Positions 16,203-25,769 of a stretch of DNA of 59,324 bases are shown here, one piece after another (position 1 is the stretch's first letter; each line of letters starts with the position of its first letter). The translations under genes were made by a program, and so were the position numbers. The DNA is from Lewinellaceae bacterium (GTDB lineage: Bacteria; Bacteroidota; Bacteroidia; Chitinophagales; Saprospiraceae). Below the pieces are notes generated by a model. That model saw nothing but the letters and a program-made list of their open reading frames with translations, had not been told where the DNA came from and searched no databases. Location: the NCBI GenBank assembly GCA_029976695.1, contig JARQTN010000137.1, positions 1 to 59,324 of the forward strand, read 5' to 3'.

Positions 16203-19034
16203 ATGAAACCGGGTTTAAACGAGAATTTTATCTGGAATACCCGGGTTCCGTTTGCAAACCGATTAGTGTTCAACGATTTGAAGGCACATTTTCATATGAT
16301 CCCGCTCCTTTTTCTCCTCCTGCCGATCCAGGGCCTGGTTGGCCAGGTAGAGAAAAAGCCGGTAAAACCGGGCAAACCGGTCCCTGCGGAAATGTTGCCT
16401 GACTCGACCGGTATGCCTGCGGACAGCCTTCCCGCTTTCAGCGGGACAGACGTGTTGCCCATTTCCAAGGATGCGCTCGATGCAGAGGTTGAGTACCAGG
16501 CAGAGGATACCATCATCATGGATTATCAAAACAGGATTGCCTACCTGTACGGCAATGCCGAAGTGAAGTATACACAGTTGACCCTGACTGCCGATTTTAT
16601 CCGGATTCACCTCGACAGTTCAATAGCTACGGCAACAGGCCTCCCGGACAGCAGTGGCAATATTGTGGGGGATCCCGTTTTCAAGGACGGGGAGGAAAGC
16701 TTTGTGGCCAAAAAAATGCGGTACAACTTCAAAACCCGCAAAGGCATGGTATATGACGTCGTTGCCGAACAGGGGGATTTGTATGTCCTCGGGGACCGGA
16801 CCAAGATCGTAAGCACCCGGGATTCGACAGAGCGGGAAGATGTGATCTACAATGACGGTGCCATCATTACGACGTGTAACCATCCAGAGCCCCATTATGG
16901 CATCCGTGCCAGGAAGATCAAGACTGTCCCGAACAAGGTGGCGGTGGTTGGCCCTTCCAACCTGGAGATCATGGGTGTGCCCACCCCGCTCTGGCTCCCT
17001 TTCGGCTTTTATCCCGTCACGCCTCCCAATAAAGCAGGGCCCGGATTGATCTTCCCTTCGGATTATGAATACTCGGACCGATGGGGGTTTGGCCTGCGCG
17101 AAGTCGGTTACTATATCCCGATCAGGGAATGGGCGGATTTGCGTTTGACAGGCGACATCTACTTCAACGGGAGCTGGGGGCTCAATGCGAATATGCGCTA
17201 TGTAAAGAAATATAAATTTCGGGGAAGTGTACGCCTGGGTTTTTCCAGCAGGATCACCGAGCAGGCAAATTCATATCTCCGTGACAAGGTCAATTCCTTC
17301 ACCATCCAGGTGAGCCACAACCAGGACAACAAGGCGCATCCTTATCAGCGCATAGGCGGGAGCATCAATATCCAGTCCAACAATTACCAGGCGCTGAATA
17401 ACAACTTTGCCCCGGATGTGCTGACGAACAGTTTCAGCTCCAATTTTTCGTATAGCAGGACATTCCAGGACAAACCGTATTCATTGAATGTCGGTTTCAG
17501 CCACTCGCAGAATACAAGGTCCAACAGGGTCACGATCAATTTCCCAACTGTTGATTTCAGGCTGAACAGGATTTACCCTTTTAAAAGCGGTAAAAGGGTG
17601 GGCAAGGAGCGTTGGTATGAGAAGATTGCATACCAGTACCAGGGTAACGCAAAGACGACCTTTTTTGCCACCGACAGCACAATTTTCAGCCAGATGACCC
17701 TCGATGATGCCCAGTACGGGGTGCAGCACCGCATGAGCACGGATTTTAATTTTGACCTCTTCAAGTATATCCATGTTACGCCATCCATGAATTACCAGGA
17801 GACCTGGTTTTTCAAGACGGTGGACAGGGAGTTTGAATTTGATCCAAATGACGAGGATTTTGTAGTGCTGGACACCATCCAGGATCCGCCGTTCGGGGAA
17901 ATCATCAACCAGGACACGATCAATTACGGTCGGACAAGGGACAGATATGTGGGCGGTTTTGTGCCTTTCCGGAGTTTTTCCGCAGCCATTTCAGTCAATA
18001 CCCAGCTGTTTGCCACGAAAACGTGGAGCAAGGGGTGGCTGAGGGGGATTCGGCACATCATCAAACCATCGATCAGCTATAACTATTCCCCGAGAAACTA
18101 TTCGGACAACTATTTCAGGAGTGTCCAGACGGACATCCGGGATCCGCTGGAGAGAGACACATTTTCGATCTTCCAGGGCGGGATTTATTCGGCCAGTTTG
18201 CAGCAGGTGGAGCGCCAGTCGATCAGTTTTAGTTTCAACAATATTTTTGAGGCCAAGCTCTGGAACAAGAGGGACTCGACAGAGAAAAAGTTGAAACTTT
18301 TCGACAACATCTATGTCAACGGGGATTACAATTTTGCAGCTGACAGCTTCCAGTTCAGCCGGATCGGGATCCGGGGCACGACACGTTTGTTCAAGGGGAT
18401 TACGACATTTTCTTTCCAGGCACGGTATGACCCGTATGGACTGCGGCCGGACGGCCGGAGAAGCACGGAATACTACGTGAAAACGGATGGTAAGCTTCTG
18501 CGCTTTGAGAACCTGTCCCTGCGGTTCAACTCGCGGCTGACGCTCAAGCAACTCCGCGAACTGTTCAGTCCGAAGAAGGAAGTGGAGCAGGGAGGTGGAA
18601 ACCGGCAGACACAAAGCCAGCCGCGAGGTGCCCAGTCCGGTCAGAGCGGCGGGCTGCTGACCGGTATGGATGATGATTTTTTTGCGCTCTTCGACAACTT
18701 CAGCGTGAGCCATAATTTTGTTGTCAACAGGGTGGGACGGATCGGAAAAGATACATCCATCGTGAGTACGCACACGATCAATATGTCCGGGCGCATGAAA
18801 CTGACCCCTGGCTGGAGCATCAACGTCGGGAATATCGGCTATGATTTCAGGAGCAAGCGGCTGACTTATCCGGATCTCGGGTTTACGCGAGATTTGCATT
18901 GCTGGCAACTGACTTTCAGGTGGCAGCCGGCAAGGGGTACATACAGCCTTAATATTGGCGTCAAACCGGGCTCACTTGATTTCCTCAAGGTACCCTATAG
19001 AAGGAACAATGTAGATGCATTCGGCGGATTCTGA
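16203..19034 (+). CDS. lptD: LptD/OstA-like outer-membrane LPS-assembly protein
   Basis: 943 aa from the ATG at 16203. An upstream ATG at 16164 would overlap the divergent amidase start, and a later ATG at 16296 would begin right at the hydrophobic signal segment (MIPLLFLLLPIQGLVGQ), so the exact start is unsure. After the signal comes a Pro-rich linker, an OstA/LptA-like jelly-roll (about 95-225; IAYLYGNAEVKYTQLTLTAD, MRYNFKTRKGMVYDV), then the LptD-specific plug (GPSNLEIMGVPTPLWLPFGFYP) and a long C-terminal beta-barrel with aromatic-rich alternating strands. LptD inserts lipopolysaccharide into the outer leaflet. Length is in the range of Bacteroidota LptD. No partner lptE in the window. 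Confidence 0.9.
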   Translation: MKPGLNENFIWNTRVPFANRLVFNDLKAHFHMIPLLFLLLPIQGLVGQVEKKPVKPGKPVPAEMLPDSTGMPADSLPAFSGTDVLPISKDALDAEVEYQAEDTIIMDYQNRIAYLYGNAEVKYTQLTLTADFIRIHLDSSIATATGLPDSSGNIVGDPVFKDGEESFVAKKMRYNFKTRKGMVYDVVAEQGDLYVLGDRTKIVSTRDSTEREDVIYNDGAIITTCNHPEPHYGIRARKIKTVPNKVAVVGPSNLEIMGVPTPLWLPFGFYPVTPPNKAGPGLIFPSDYEYSDRWGFGLREVGYYIPIREWADLRLTGDIYFNGSWGLNANMRYVKKYKFRGSVRLGFSSRITEQANSYLRDKVNSFTIQVSHNQDNKAHPYQRIGGSINIQSNNYQALNNNFAPDVLTNSFSSNFSYSRTFQDKPYSLNVGFSHSQNTRSNRVTINFPTVDFRLNRIYPFKSGKRVGKERWYEKIAYQYQGNAKTTFFATDSTIFSQMTLDDAQYGVQHRMSTDFNFDLFKYIHVTPSMNYQETWFFKTVDREFEFDPNDEDFVVLDTIQDPPFGEIINQDTINYGRTRDRYVGGFVPFRSFSAAISVNTQLFATKTWSKGWLRGIRHIIKPSISYNYSPRNYSDNYFRSVQTDIRDPLERDTFSIFQGGIYSASLQQVERQSISFSFNNIFEAKLWNKRDSTEKKLKLFDNIYVNGDYNFAADSFQFSRIGIRGTTRLFKGITTFSFQARYDPYGLRPDGRRSTEYYVKTDGKLLRFENLSLRFNSRLTLKQLRELFSPKKEVEQGGGNRQTQSQPRGAQSGQSGGLLTGMDDDFFALFDNFSVSHNFVVNRVGRIGKDTSIVSTHTINMSGRMKLTPGWSINVGNIGYDFRSKRLTYPDLGFTRDLHCWQLTFRWQPARGTYSLNIGVKPGSLDFLKVPYRRNNVDAFGGF

Positions 19035-19070
19035 CAATTTGTGCGGAGAAGTATGCCCGGTGGTCGTGGT

Positions 19071-19091
19071 CCCGGAAAATCATATTCCGGG
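19071..19091. terminator. Hairpin between convergent genes
   Basis: CCCGGAA and TTCCGGG form a perfect 7-bp stem around a 7-nt loop, in the 84 nt between lptD (+) and the DUF6438 gene (-). No run of T follows on either strand, so it is only a possible bidirectional transcription end. Confidence 0.35.
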
Positions 19092-19118
19092 TAAAGTTAT
19101 AAGTTAGGCAAACCAGTG

Positions 19119-19883
19119 TTAATTCCTCATTTTCAACTTTTTATCAAACTCTGCATTATTGACTGCCGGATCGCTGAGGAGCATTTGGATGAAATCTGCC
19201 GGGTGAACCAGGTCCGGGTCAAAACTGACCAGGTATAAACTCAGCCGCGGCGCAATCTTTTTTTTGATCTCGCCCCTGTAATTATCGTATTCCTTGATCC
19301 AGGTCTCAGGTTTTATTTGCTTGTGCAAGTCGACAATAACCCTGTCCGGAATGATGGATTCGCTTTGCATGTAGAGTGAATTATCATCCTGCGCAGGCAT
19401 CCATTTTTCTGAATGTACGTATTTGTCCAGGTATCTGAATATGTGAAGAAGTTCCTCGGGAAACTGCCAGTTCCCATTGATCGATTTTTTGAAGGTGCCA
19501 ACCTGTACGGACAGGCCCACAGCCGGCAAGTCAGCCACTTCACCATAATACGTATCCTTCATTGAGTGGAAGTCGGTTGCGGACAGCAGGGCATAGAGTT
19601 CGGTCAGTTCTTCCCTGGTCAATGTATAGTCGAAGAGCCCCTTATGGTCCATGTGCATTTTTGCATCCAGGATCGCCTTACCGTCATCAAAGATCTGTAA
19701 TTCGAAGACGGGACATTTGCCGAAGCAACTTCCACGGGTGTACTTCACGATCCTTTCCGGCATCTGGAATGCTTCTGGTTGATCCGGGCTGCCTTTGACG
19801 GCATCCTTCTGGTTTGCACAGGATGTCAGGATCAACACACTGGCAATCGAGATGAGCAGGCAGGTCCATTTTCTTTTGGCCAT
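19119..19883 (-). CDS. DUF6438-domain lipoprotein
   Basis: 254 aa from the ATG at 19883, chosen because it gives a standard lipoprotein signal: MAKRKW, a hydrophobic core and the lipobox LTSC at Cys22. A reading 24 codons longer would run into the preceding gene's end. The mature part begins with the DUF6438 signature (YTRGSCFGKCPVFELQIFDDG), followed by a Lys/Asp-rich beta domain; the function of this family is unknown. The C-terminal ~100 residues are not recognised. It is 13 nt downstream of the M43 metalloprotease gene, so the two are probably co-transcribed. A role in envelope or secretion quality is possible but not shown. Confidence 0.8.
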   Translation of the reverse strand: MAKRKWTCLLISIASVLILTSCANQKDAVKGSPDQPEAFQMPERIVKYTRGSCFGKCPVFELQIFDDGKAILDAKMHMDHKGLFDYTLTREELTELYALLSATDFHSMKDTYYGEVADLPAVGLSVQVGTFKKSINGNWQFPEELLHIFRYLDKYVHSEKWMPAQDDNSLYMQSESIIPDRVIVDLHKQIKPETWIKEYDNYRGEIKKKIAPRLSLYLVSFDPDLVHPADFIQMLLSDPAVNNAEFDKKLKMRN

Positions 19884-19896
19884 ATTGAGCAGGAAT

Positions 19897-21111
19897 TTAG
19901 TACAGGACAATTTTTCTGGAAAACCGGGTGCTGTCGGTACGGATCCAAAGGACAAGGAAACCTCCCGGTATCCCCCTTGTCGGGATCAGCAGTGTATATT
20001 CCCCCTCCAGGTCGTATTCAGCCACTTGTCTTCCATCAATGGTATAACAGGATATTTCAACGCGGGTTTCGAAAGGGTCCATGAGCCTGGCAAGGATCAC
20101 TTTCCTTTCCGGGAGGTAGCTTGTGATCAGTTTTGATTCAAGATCGGGTGGAACCGTTGTTTCGGGCTCGTGGCAAACCACAAGACCTGTGCCCAGTGTG
20201 GTCCTCTGGTATTCTAGGCTTTGTGCCATGCGGCTGACTTGTCCCACAGTGAAGAATGCGAGGCATGCATCATTCGTGAAATCCATGAAATTCATAAACA
20301 TATCCGGTGTCCCGCAGGAGACGACAGGGTGGGCAGGACAGCCAAAATGGGGGCCTGACTGAATCGGTGTATCTTCAACCTGGTCATCCTCTTCACAGGC
20401 AGAATCATTGGCGCCCCAAAGATGCTGCAAGTTCAGGTAGTGGCCCATCTCATGGGTCAGGGTATGCCCCCTGTTCGCACCAGTTTGGCCAGCGGGGCGG
20501 AGTGTGCCGAAGTAGGCAGGGTCGATAATGATGCCGTCCTCTTCCGGGAAAGGTGCCTGGTTCGGGAACGTGGCGAATCCGATCACCCCTTCCATTTCCC
20601 CGACCCAGATATTCACATACCGTTCCGGATCCCAGGCATCACTACCCCCCAGGAAGTCATAGTGGATTCTCCTTCTTCCCTCAGGGTTGAAAGCGGAGCC
20701 GATATCCGGAATGGATGTCTGCCTGCGGATGATCCCTGTAGAAGGATTTCCTGCCGGGTCCTCAGCGGCCAGGCAAAAACGGATATCCATGGGCGCAGCA
20801 AGTTCCCTGAATTCTTCAGGAACCCTGCCGAGGTTTTCACCCCGAAGCTGGAAATCACGGTTGAGCACATCAAGTTGGGCCTGGACCTCCAGGTCTGAAA
20901 AATCGCTTTCCGGAAGCCTGGAAATGATATGGAAAACCACGGGTACGGAGGGCCAAGACCGTTGCGTGACAATCTGACCCTCCTGCTGGTTGCCTCCCGG
21001 TTGAGTTGCGACGTTCACGGTAGTACACTGACGCTCCTGTGCATGGAGAAGCCCTCCTGCCAAAAGGCAAATCAGGATTCCCCCTATGATGCTGAAGTGG
21101 CCCCTGGTCAT
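19897..21111 (-). CDS. Secreted M43 (pappalysin-like) metalloprotease with T9SS-type tail
   Basis: 404 aa. A signal peptide (about 1-24, cleaved after LLHAQ-like sequence) precedes a zincin domain: zinc site HEMGHYLNLQH (His220, Glu221, His224, His230), and a Met-turn MNFMDF (Met276). Cysteine pairs near 239-266 fit the disulfides of pappalysins. The last ~75 residues form a short beta-sandwich ending in RFSRKIVLY, typical of type IX secretion sorting domains, so the enzyme is expected to be exported to the cell surface or medium. Likely role: extracellular protein degradation. Upstream 139 nt to the divergent membrane protein gene; downstream it is followed by the DUF6438 lipoprotein. Confidence 0.93.
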   Translation of the reverse strand: MTRGHFSIIGGILICLLAGGLLHAQERQCTTVNVATQPGGNQQEGQIVTQRSWPSVPVVFHIISRLPESDFSDLEVQAQLDVLNRDFQLRGENLGRVPEEFRELAAPMDIRFCLAAEDPAGNPSTGIIRRQTSIPDIGSAFNPEGRRRIHYDFLGGSDAWDPERYVNIWVGEMEGVIGFATFPNQAPFPEEDGIIIDPAYFGTLRPAGQTGANRGHTLTHEMGHYLNLQHLWGANDSACEEDDQVEDTPIQSGPHFGCPAHPVVSCGTPDMFMNFMDFTNDACLAFFTVGQVSRMAQSLEYQRTTLGTGLVVCHEPETTVPPDLESKLITSYLPERKVILARLMDPFETRVEISCYTIDGRQVAEYDLEGEYTLLIPTRGIPGGFLVLWIRTDSTRFSRKIVLY

Positions 21112-21250
21112 ATCAGTGCAAATGTAGATGCAAATGTAGTGTTAATAAATACTGCAGGTGTCCGCAATGAGCCAAAGCTCCATATCTTCCAATTGTTTGC
21201 CTGATCTTTTGTGCATAAATTTAGATGGATAAACGTTTACTTTCCCGCAT

Positions 21251-24145
21251 ATGATCCAGCCAGGCCTCATCATATATCTTCTGGAAACGGCATTTTGCCT
21301 CGTGGTATGCCTTGGCATATACCGATGGGTCCTGAAAGGGACAGGGTCATTCAGGCTCAGGAAACTTTACCTGGTCATTGCACCTGTCCTGTCTTCTGTG
21401 ATCCCCCTGATGCACGTCCATTTTGATCAAGGGAGGTTGATGCCAATCATTTTTCTAAAGCCGATGCCCTGGATGGCAGATGAGCAGCATATGTCAGGGA
21501 TGGAAAGGACGGTATCCCTCAGCACTGAATTCATCCTCAGCGCGGGTAACCTGCTACTTGCTGTTTACGGGATGGGCGTACTTTTCCTGTCGGTGGCCTT
21601 CCTGAAGGGGCTCCTCAATACTTTGAAATCGGTCCGGCGAATGCAGCAAATGAAACGTGAAACAACCAGCTCGGGCGTTCCCGGGCCCCTACCTGCATGC
21701 TCGCTGTTTTCTTCACTATACTGGTTTGGTGACCGGATGCGTGGCCCTGAAAAGGACTTTTATCTCAGCATTTCCGACCAGATCAAACCCTATCATGCAT
21801 TGGAAGTCGTCATGATCGAATTGATGGTGGTATTCGGCTGGTTTCTGCCGATGATATGGGCTTTTCGCAACAGGCTCAGGGAACTGCATGTCATTGAATC
21901 GGACCGGTATGCCGTGCATGGATTTGATAGCAGGGAAGGAATGGTGAGGTATCTCCTGGGAGAGCACAAAACAAAGGAGGCCGGCGGCCTATCGATTCAT
22001 CCGCTTTTCCCGCAACGGATCGGGGCCCTTCAGAAGCCAGGGTCTGAAAAGAGGACCAGGGCCGCATCGTGGTGGTTAGTCGTGCCGGTTTTTGCCGGGC
22101 TGGTCTGGCTGTTCGGCACACCGGATGTCCCTGTACCATTCCTGGACCGTGTTTTCCACTTCCTGGGTGAGGAAGTGGAATCCCTTTTGCAAGCCGAACT
22201 TGTCCACCTCGACGCGCAGGACCATGACCAGGTCTATATGGAATGGTCCGGAAAAGAAGTGCCCCTTGTACATATCGAAGACCAAACCGAGATCCGGTTC
22301 CCTTTCCATGAATTCTCGCCGGATCAATTTCGAAAATTCCAGACCCAGCTGCCCGTGATCTACAGGCAGGACGGGACGATTTGCGATATCGAGAAAGTGC
22401 GCATCTCCATTACCGCAAGTGACCACCAGAACTTCTACAACCTTGAATGTCCCGGCACGAACATGAAGTGCCTGCATGAGGCGATGGAAGGCATGCCGGC
22501 CACATCTTCCATCCAGCTGGTATTCATGGATCGGGAGGAGCAACAATACTACTGTATCCTGACAGATGAGGCAAAGACACTCTACATTCCAAACAGGTGG
22601 TACATCGAAGACCCTTTCATTTTTGACAAACCTCCTGCCCTGAAGAGTTACGGCGTAGAAAGAATGTCGCGTATCTCCCCGAAATATGAAGTTTTGTGGG
22701 GGCCTCAACTCCGTTTCGGGCTTGATCATCCCGAGCCATACCCTGTGCACGGTGAAGCAATGGCACAGGCGCTCACTGAGCTTCCGGCACTGACGCCGAT
22801 CCATGGTGGCGTAATCGACAGGTTTGCATTTGACCTGCGGTATGCAAGCCGGGACGGAGAGGAACTCAAGGTCCATTTGGTCGTGGATCAACTTGATCCG
22901 GAGGGGTTTATCAAGAACCCTTTTCTCCAGATGATCGGTCAGAATCTCATAGAGGGGGATATCCTGTTTGTTGAGCAGGTGCAGCTGGCGGACGGACGCG
23001 AGATTGGCGGATTTTCCACAGTGATCGCGGAGCATCCCCGGGACTATGGGCGCCGGAAATGGAACCTGGCGAATTTCAACTTCAGTGAGGGGAAAAGGTC
23101 CCTCGTGCAGAACCAGCTGACTGAATCGCCGGATGCCTATGTCCTGAAATGGGGGACGTATTTTATCCCGCTGGAACTGTTTGCTTCACCAAACCAGTAC
23201 AAAGGCGGGCTTGACATGGAAACGGCACAATTTGCCGATCTTCTTGAATACCCGATGGAAATTTACAGGAATAATGAGAAGCTTCCTTCCAGTGGCGTCG
23301 AAAGATCATTGAAACTGATTTATCATCACAGTTCCGAAATGTCCCTTGAGCAGGTAGCCATCCTGGCTTCGGAAGGAGAAATGCGGGTCAAAAAGCAGGA
23401 TCTTGCGAAAGTGGCCCGACTGGCCCGGCCCGGGCAGCGTCTGTCGCTTACCGGAGAAGTGGCGGGCATCCGGCTGAATGCACTTGAAATTGACCTGATC
23501 GATCCGGATAGTCCGTATCGTCCATCGGTGCATATCCCGATCCAGCATACAGGTTCAGGTGAATACCCATTCCAGGTGATCCAGGGCGTTGGTGACCAGA
23601 AAACGGTCATCAAGATCGATTCTGCATCCGCTTCTGCAAGGGAGATCCTGGAAATGTACCGGGATGACCGGAAATATGAAATCATCCAGATCCCTGGCTT
23701 CAGGACCTCAAGACGGCTGATCACGCCGGATATCAAGGCGTTCGGTTCCAGGGCAATTCTGCTTGGGAGCGAGTTGACCGACATTCATTTCCTGAAAGAA
23801 TACCGCTTGCACATGGAGGACGATGCCATGATGAAGTGGGGGAGGATGATTGCGAATCCAGTCTCCGGGAATTACAGTGCCCGTGAATTTCAATATTCGG
23901 GCAGGTGGCCACTCCGCCTGGTCCTCAACAGCGAGAAAATGGATGTCCTCCAGATGGAAGTCAAGCTTTATTCAGGCGAGAAACTGGCCCATCACTTTAA
24001 AGTGAGCCAGCTGGACCACCCGGTGCTGCAAAAAGCCATCCAGAGCATCCCGTCGAGGGGAGCTGTCCTGATCACCAATATCGTGGTCAATGTGCATGGA
24101 CAACCGGTTCTTTTTCCTCAGGATTTTGCATTTTTTGTGGAGTAA
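21251..24145 (+). CDS. BlaR1/M56-like membrane protein, zinc motif lost
   Basis: 964 aa. Four hydrophobic spans occur in the first ~300 residues (about 5-25, 40-58, 95-118, 185-205 and another near 278-295), with the BlaR1/MecR1 layout: a cytoplasmic zincin-like loop between spans 3 and 4. The helix pair around YHALEVVMIELMVVFGWFLPM and the RLRELHVIESDRYAV segment match the family, where the latter carries a zinc-binding Glu. However, the HExxH helix is absent (the position reads ISDQIKPYH), so proteolysis is unlikely. The ~660 residues after the last span form an extended, beta-rich extracytoplasmic region with repeated 100-residue blocks that I do not recognise. It may be a receptor that lost its enzyme. 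No BlaI-type repressor is adjacent. Its 3' end overlaps the convergent lyase gene by 59 nt. Confidence 0.7.
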   Translation: MIQPGLIIYLLETAFCLVVCLGIYRWVLKGTGSFRLRKLYLVIAPVLSSVIPLMHVHFDQGRLMPIIFLKPMPWMADEQHMSGMERTVSLSTEFILSAGNLLLAVYGMGVLFLSVAFLKGLLNTLKSVRRMQQMKRETTSSGVPGPLPACSLFSSLYWFGDRMRGPEKDFYLSISDQIKPYHALEVVMIELMVVFGWFLPMIWAFRNRLRELHVIESDRYAVHGFDSREGMVRYLLGEHKTKEAGGLSIHPLFPQRIGALQKPGSEKRTRAASWWLVVPVFAGLVWLFGTPDVPVPFLDRVFHFLGEEVESLLQAELVHLDAQDHDQVYMEWSGKEVPLVHIEDQTEIRFPFHEFSPDQFRKFQTQLPVIYRQDGTICDIEKVRISITASDHQNFYNLECPGTNMKCLHEAMEGMPATSSIQLVFMDREEQQYYCILTDEAKTLYIPNRWYIEDPFIFDKPPALKSYGVERMSRISPKYEVLWGPQLRFGLDHPEPYPVHGEAMAQALTELPALTPIHGGVIDRFAFDLRYASRDGEELKVHLVVDQLDPEGFIKNPFLQMIGQNLIEGDILFVEQVQLADGREIGGFSTVIAEHPRDYGRRKWNLANFNFSEGKRSLVQNQLTESPDAYVLKWGTYFIPLELFASPNQYKGGLDMETAQFADLLEYPMEIYRNNEKLPSSGVERSLKLIYHHSSEMSLEQVAILASEGEMRVKKQDLAKVARLARPGQRLSLTGEVAGIRLNALEIDLIDPDSPYRPSVHIPIQHTGSGEYPFQVIQGVGDQKTVIKIDSASASAREILEMYRDDRKYEIIQIPGFRTSRRLITPDIKAFGSRAILLGSELTDIHFLKEYRLHMEDDAMMKWGRMIANPVSGNYSAREFQYSGRWPLRLVLNSEKMDVLQMEVKLYSGEKLAHHFKVSQLDHPVLQKAIQSIPSRGAVLITNIVVNVHGQPVLFPQDFAFFVE

Positions 24146-25529
24146 CGGGGACGACTTTTTTAAACCTTGCCTGGAAGAAACGCAGGTACTTCGGTTCGTA
24201 CACCATTTCCAGCCCATTGATCGATTCCCTGTTTTCAAAGACATACTTCACGGAGTCTGCTACGACGTCCATATGAGATTGCGTATAAACCCTCCTTGGG
24301 ATCGTCAGCCTGACGAGTTCAAGGCGCGGATAATTGTGTGCGCCCGTTTTTTTATTCCTGCCGGCAGAAACTATCCCGCGCTCCATGGCACGCACGCCCG
24401 AATCCACGTAGAGTTCTGCAGCTAATGCTTGTGCGGGAAAATAATCCTGGGGAACATGGGGCAGGAATTTCCGGGCATTGAGGAATACACCGTGCGTCCC
24501 GATGGGGTTTACGATCGGAATGCCCGCTTCCAGCAGCTGATTGCCCAGGTAAAGGACCTGGCCAACACGCGCATGGATGTGGATGTCCGAAACAGATTCC
24601 TTGATCCCGATGGCCAGGGCTCCCATATCCCTGCCTGCCATTCCGCCATAGGTATGGAGGCCTTCATAGACGACAACGAGATTCCGGCCTTCTTCGTAAA
24701 TATCATAATCATTCACAGCGAGGAACCCACCGATATTGACGAGTGCATCCTTCTTTGCTGACATGGTGGCAATATCCGTCAGGTCACAGATCTCACGCAC
24801 GATCCGGGCAATGCTTTTGTCCTGGTAGCCTTCTTCTTTTTGCTGGATCATGAAGGCATTTTCCGCTACGCGGGTCATGTCATGTACGATCCGGATCCCG
24901 TATTTCCAGGCGAGTTCCCGCACGGCTTTCAGGTTGCGGAGTGAGATCGGCTGACCACCGGCCATGTTTACGGTGGTGGCAATGCAGATATACGGGATCT
25001 TGTCAGCACCTTTTTCGATGATCAGGTTTTCCAGCTTTTCGAGGTTGACATTTCCCTTGAACGGGTAGGTACTGTCCGGGTCATGGGCTTCATCAATGAT
25101 CACATCAACGAATGTGCCGCCTGCCAATTCCTGGTGCAAGCGCGTCGTGGTGAAGTACATGTTTCCGGGTACGAAATCCCCTTTTTTAATCAGGATCTGG
25201 GAGATGATGTGTTCAGCGGCCCTCCCCTGGTGGGTCGGGATCACATATTGATATCCATAGTACTTTCTGACAGCCTCTTCTAGGTGATAGAAGTCTTCGC
25301 TGCCTGCATAGGCCTCGTCACCTTTCATCAGCTCGGCCCACTGGGACTGGCTCATTGCCGATGTCCCGCTGTCCGTGAGCAGGTCGATGTACACATTGCG
25401 GGATTTCAGCAGGAAAGTATTGTATCCTGCTTCGGCGATATATTTTTCCCGTTCTTCACGTGTGGACATGAAAATGGGTTCCACCATCTTGATCTTGTAG
25501 GGTTCTGCCCATGCTCTCTTTCGGTTCAT
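24087..25529 (-). CDS. tpl: Tyrosine phenol-lyase (beta-tyrosinase); tryptophanase family
   Basis: 480 aa from the ATG at 25529; an in-frame start 26 codons upstream has no family support. A PLP-dependent beta-eliminating lyase: PLP lysine in MSAKKDALVNIGG (about 259-260), NMYFTTTRLHQE (124-135), and the THQGRAAE substrate loop. It converts L-tyrosine to phenol, pyruvate and ammonia, or L-tryptophan to indole. Three positions that differ between the two enzymes point to tyrosine: FTTT where tryptophanase has a DTT, the MERGI motif (arginine that contacts phenol, about 380; tryptophanase has VEIG), and FF in LRFFQARF (tryptophanase has HF). Cytoplasmic. The 3' end overlaps the neighbouring + strand gene by 59 nt. 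Confidence 0.85.
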   Translation of the reverse strand: MNRKRAWAEPYKIKMVEPIFMSTREEREKYIAEAGYNTFLLKSRNVYIDLLTDSGTSAMSQSQWAELMKGDEAYAGSEDFYHLEEAVRKYYGYQYVIPTHQGRAAEHIISQILIKKGDFVPGNMYFTTTRLHQELAGGTFVDVIIDEAHDPDSTYPFKGNVNLEKLENLIIEKGADKIPYICIATTVNMAGGQPISLRNLKAVRELAWKYGIRIVHDMTRVAENAFMIQQKEEGYQDKSIARIVREICDLTDIATMSAKKDALVNIGGFLAVNDYDIYEEGRNLVVVYEGLHTYGGMAGRDMGALAIGIKESVSDIHIHARVGQVLYLGNQLLEAGIPIVNPIGTHGVFLNARKFLPHVPQDYFPAQALAAELYVDSGVRAMERGIVSAGRNKKTGAHNYPRLELVRLTIPRRVYTQSHMDVVADSVKYVFENRESINGLEMVYEPKYLRFFQARFKKVVPVTPQKMQNPEEKEPVVHAH

Positions 25530-25769
25530 TGTCAGTGGATTTAAATGGTTAAGTGATCTGAATGTCCGATCAGGGCGCATTTTAGAAGATTTTTGGATAA
25601 AATCCATTGATTACCGTTAAACCCGGAGATGATATTGGTTAGCATACGAACAATTCTGGAGTTGCATTTTTCGCGCAAGGGTTTATGGCATGTATCCCGT
25701 GTATCCTGACAGTCACGGTAAAAAAATCTATATGTATCTTCGCCGCTTTGGAAACAACCTGGTCAAAAG

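Noticed and set aside
24087-25529. Label tryptophanase (tnaA).
   Set aside because: Active-site residues FTTT, MER and FF match tyrosine phenol-lyase better; tryptophanase remains the alternative.
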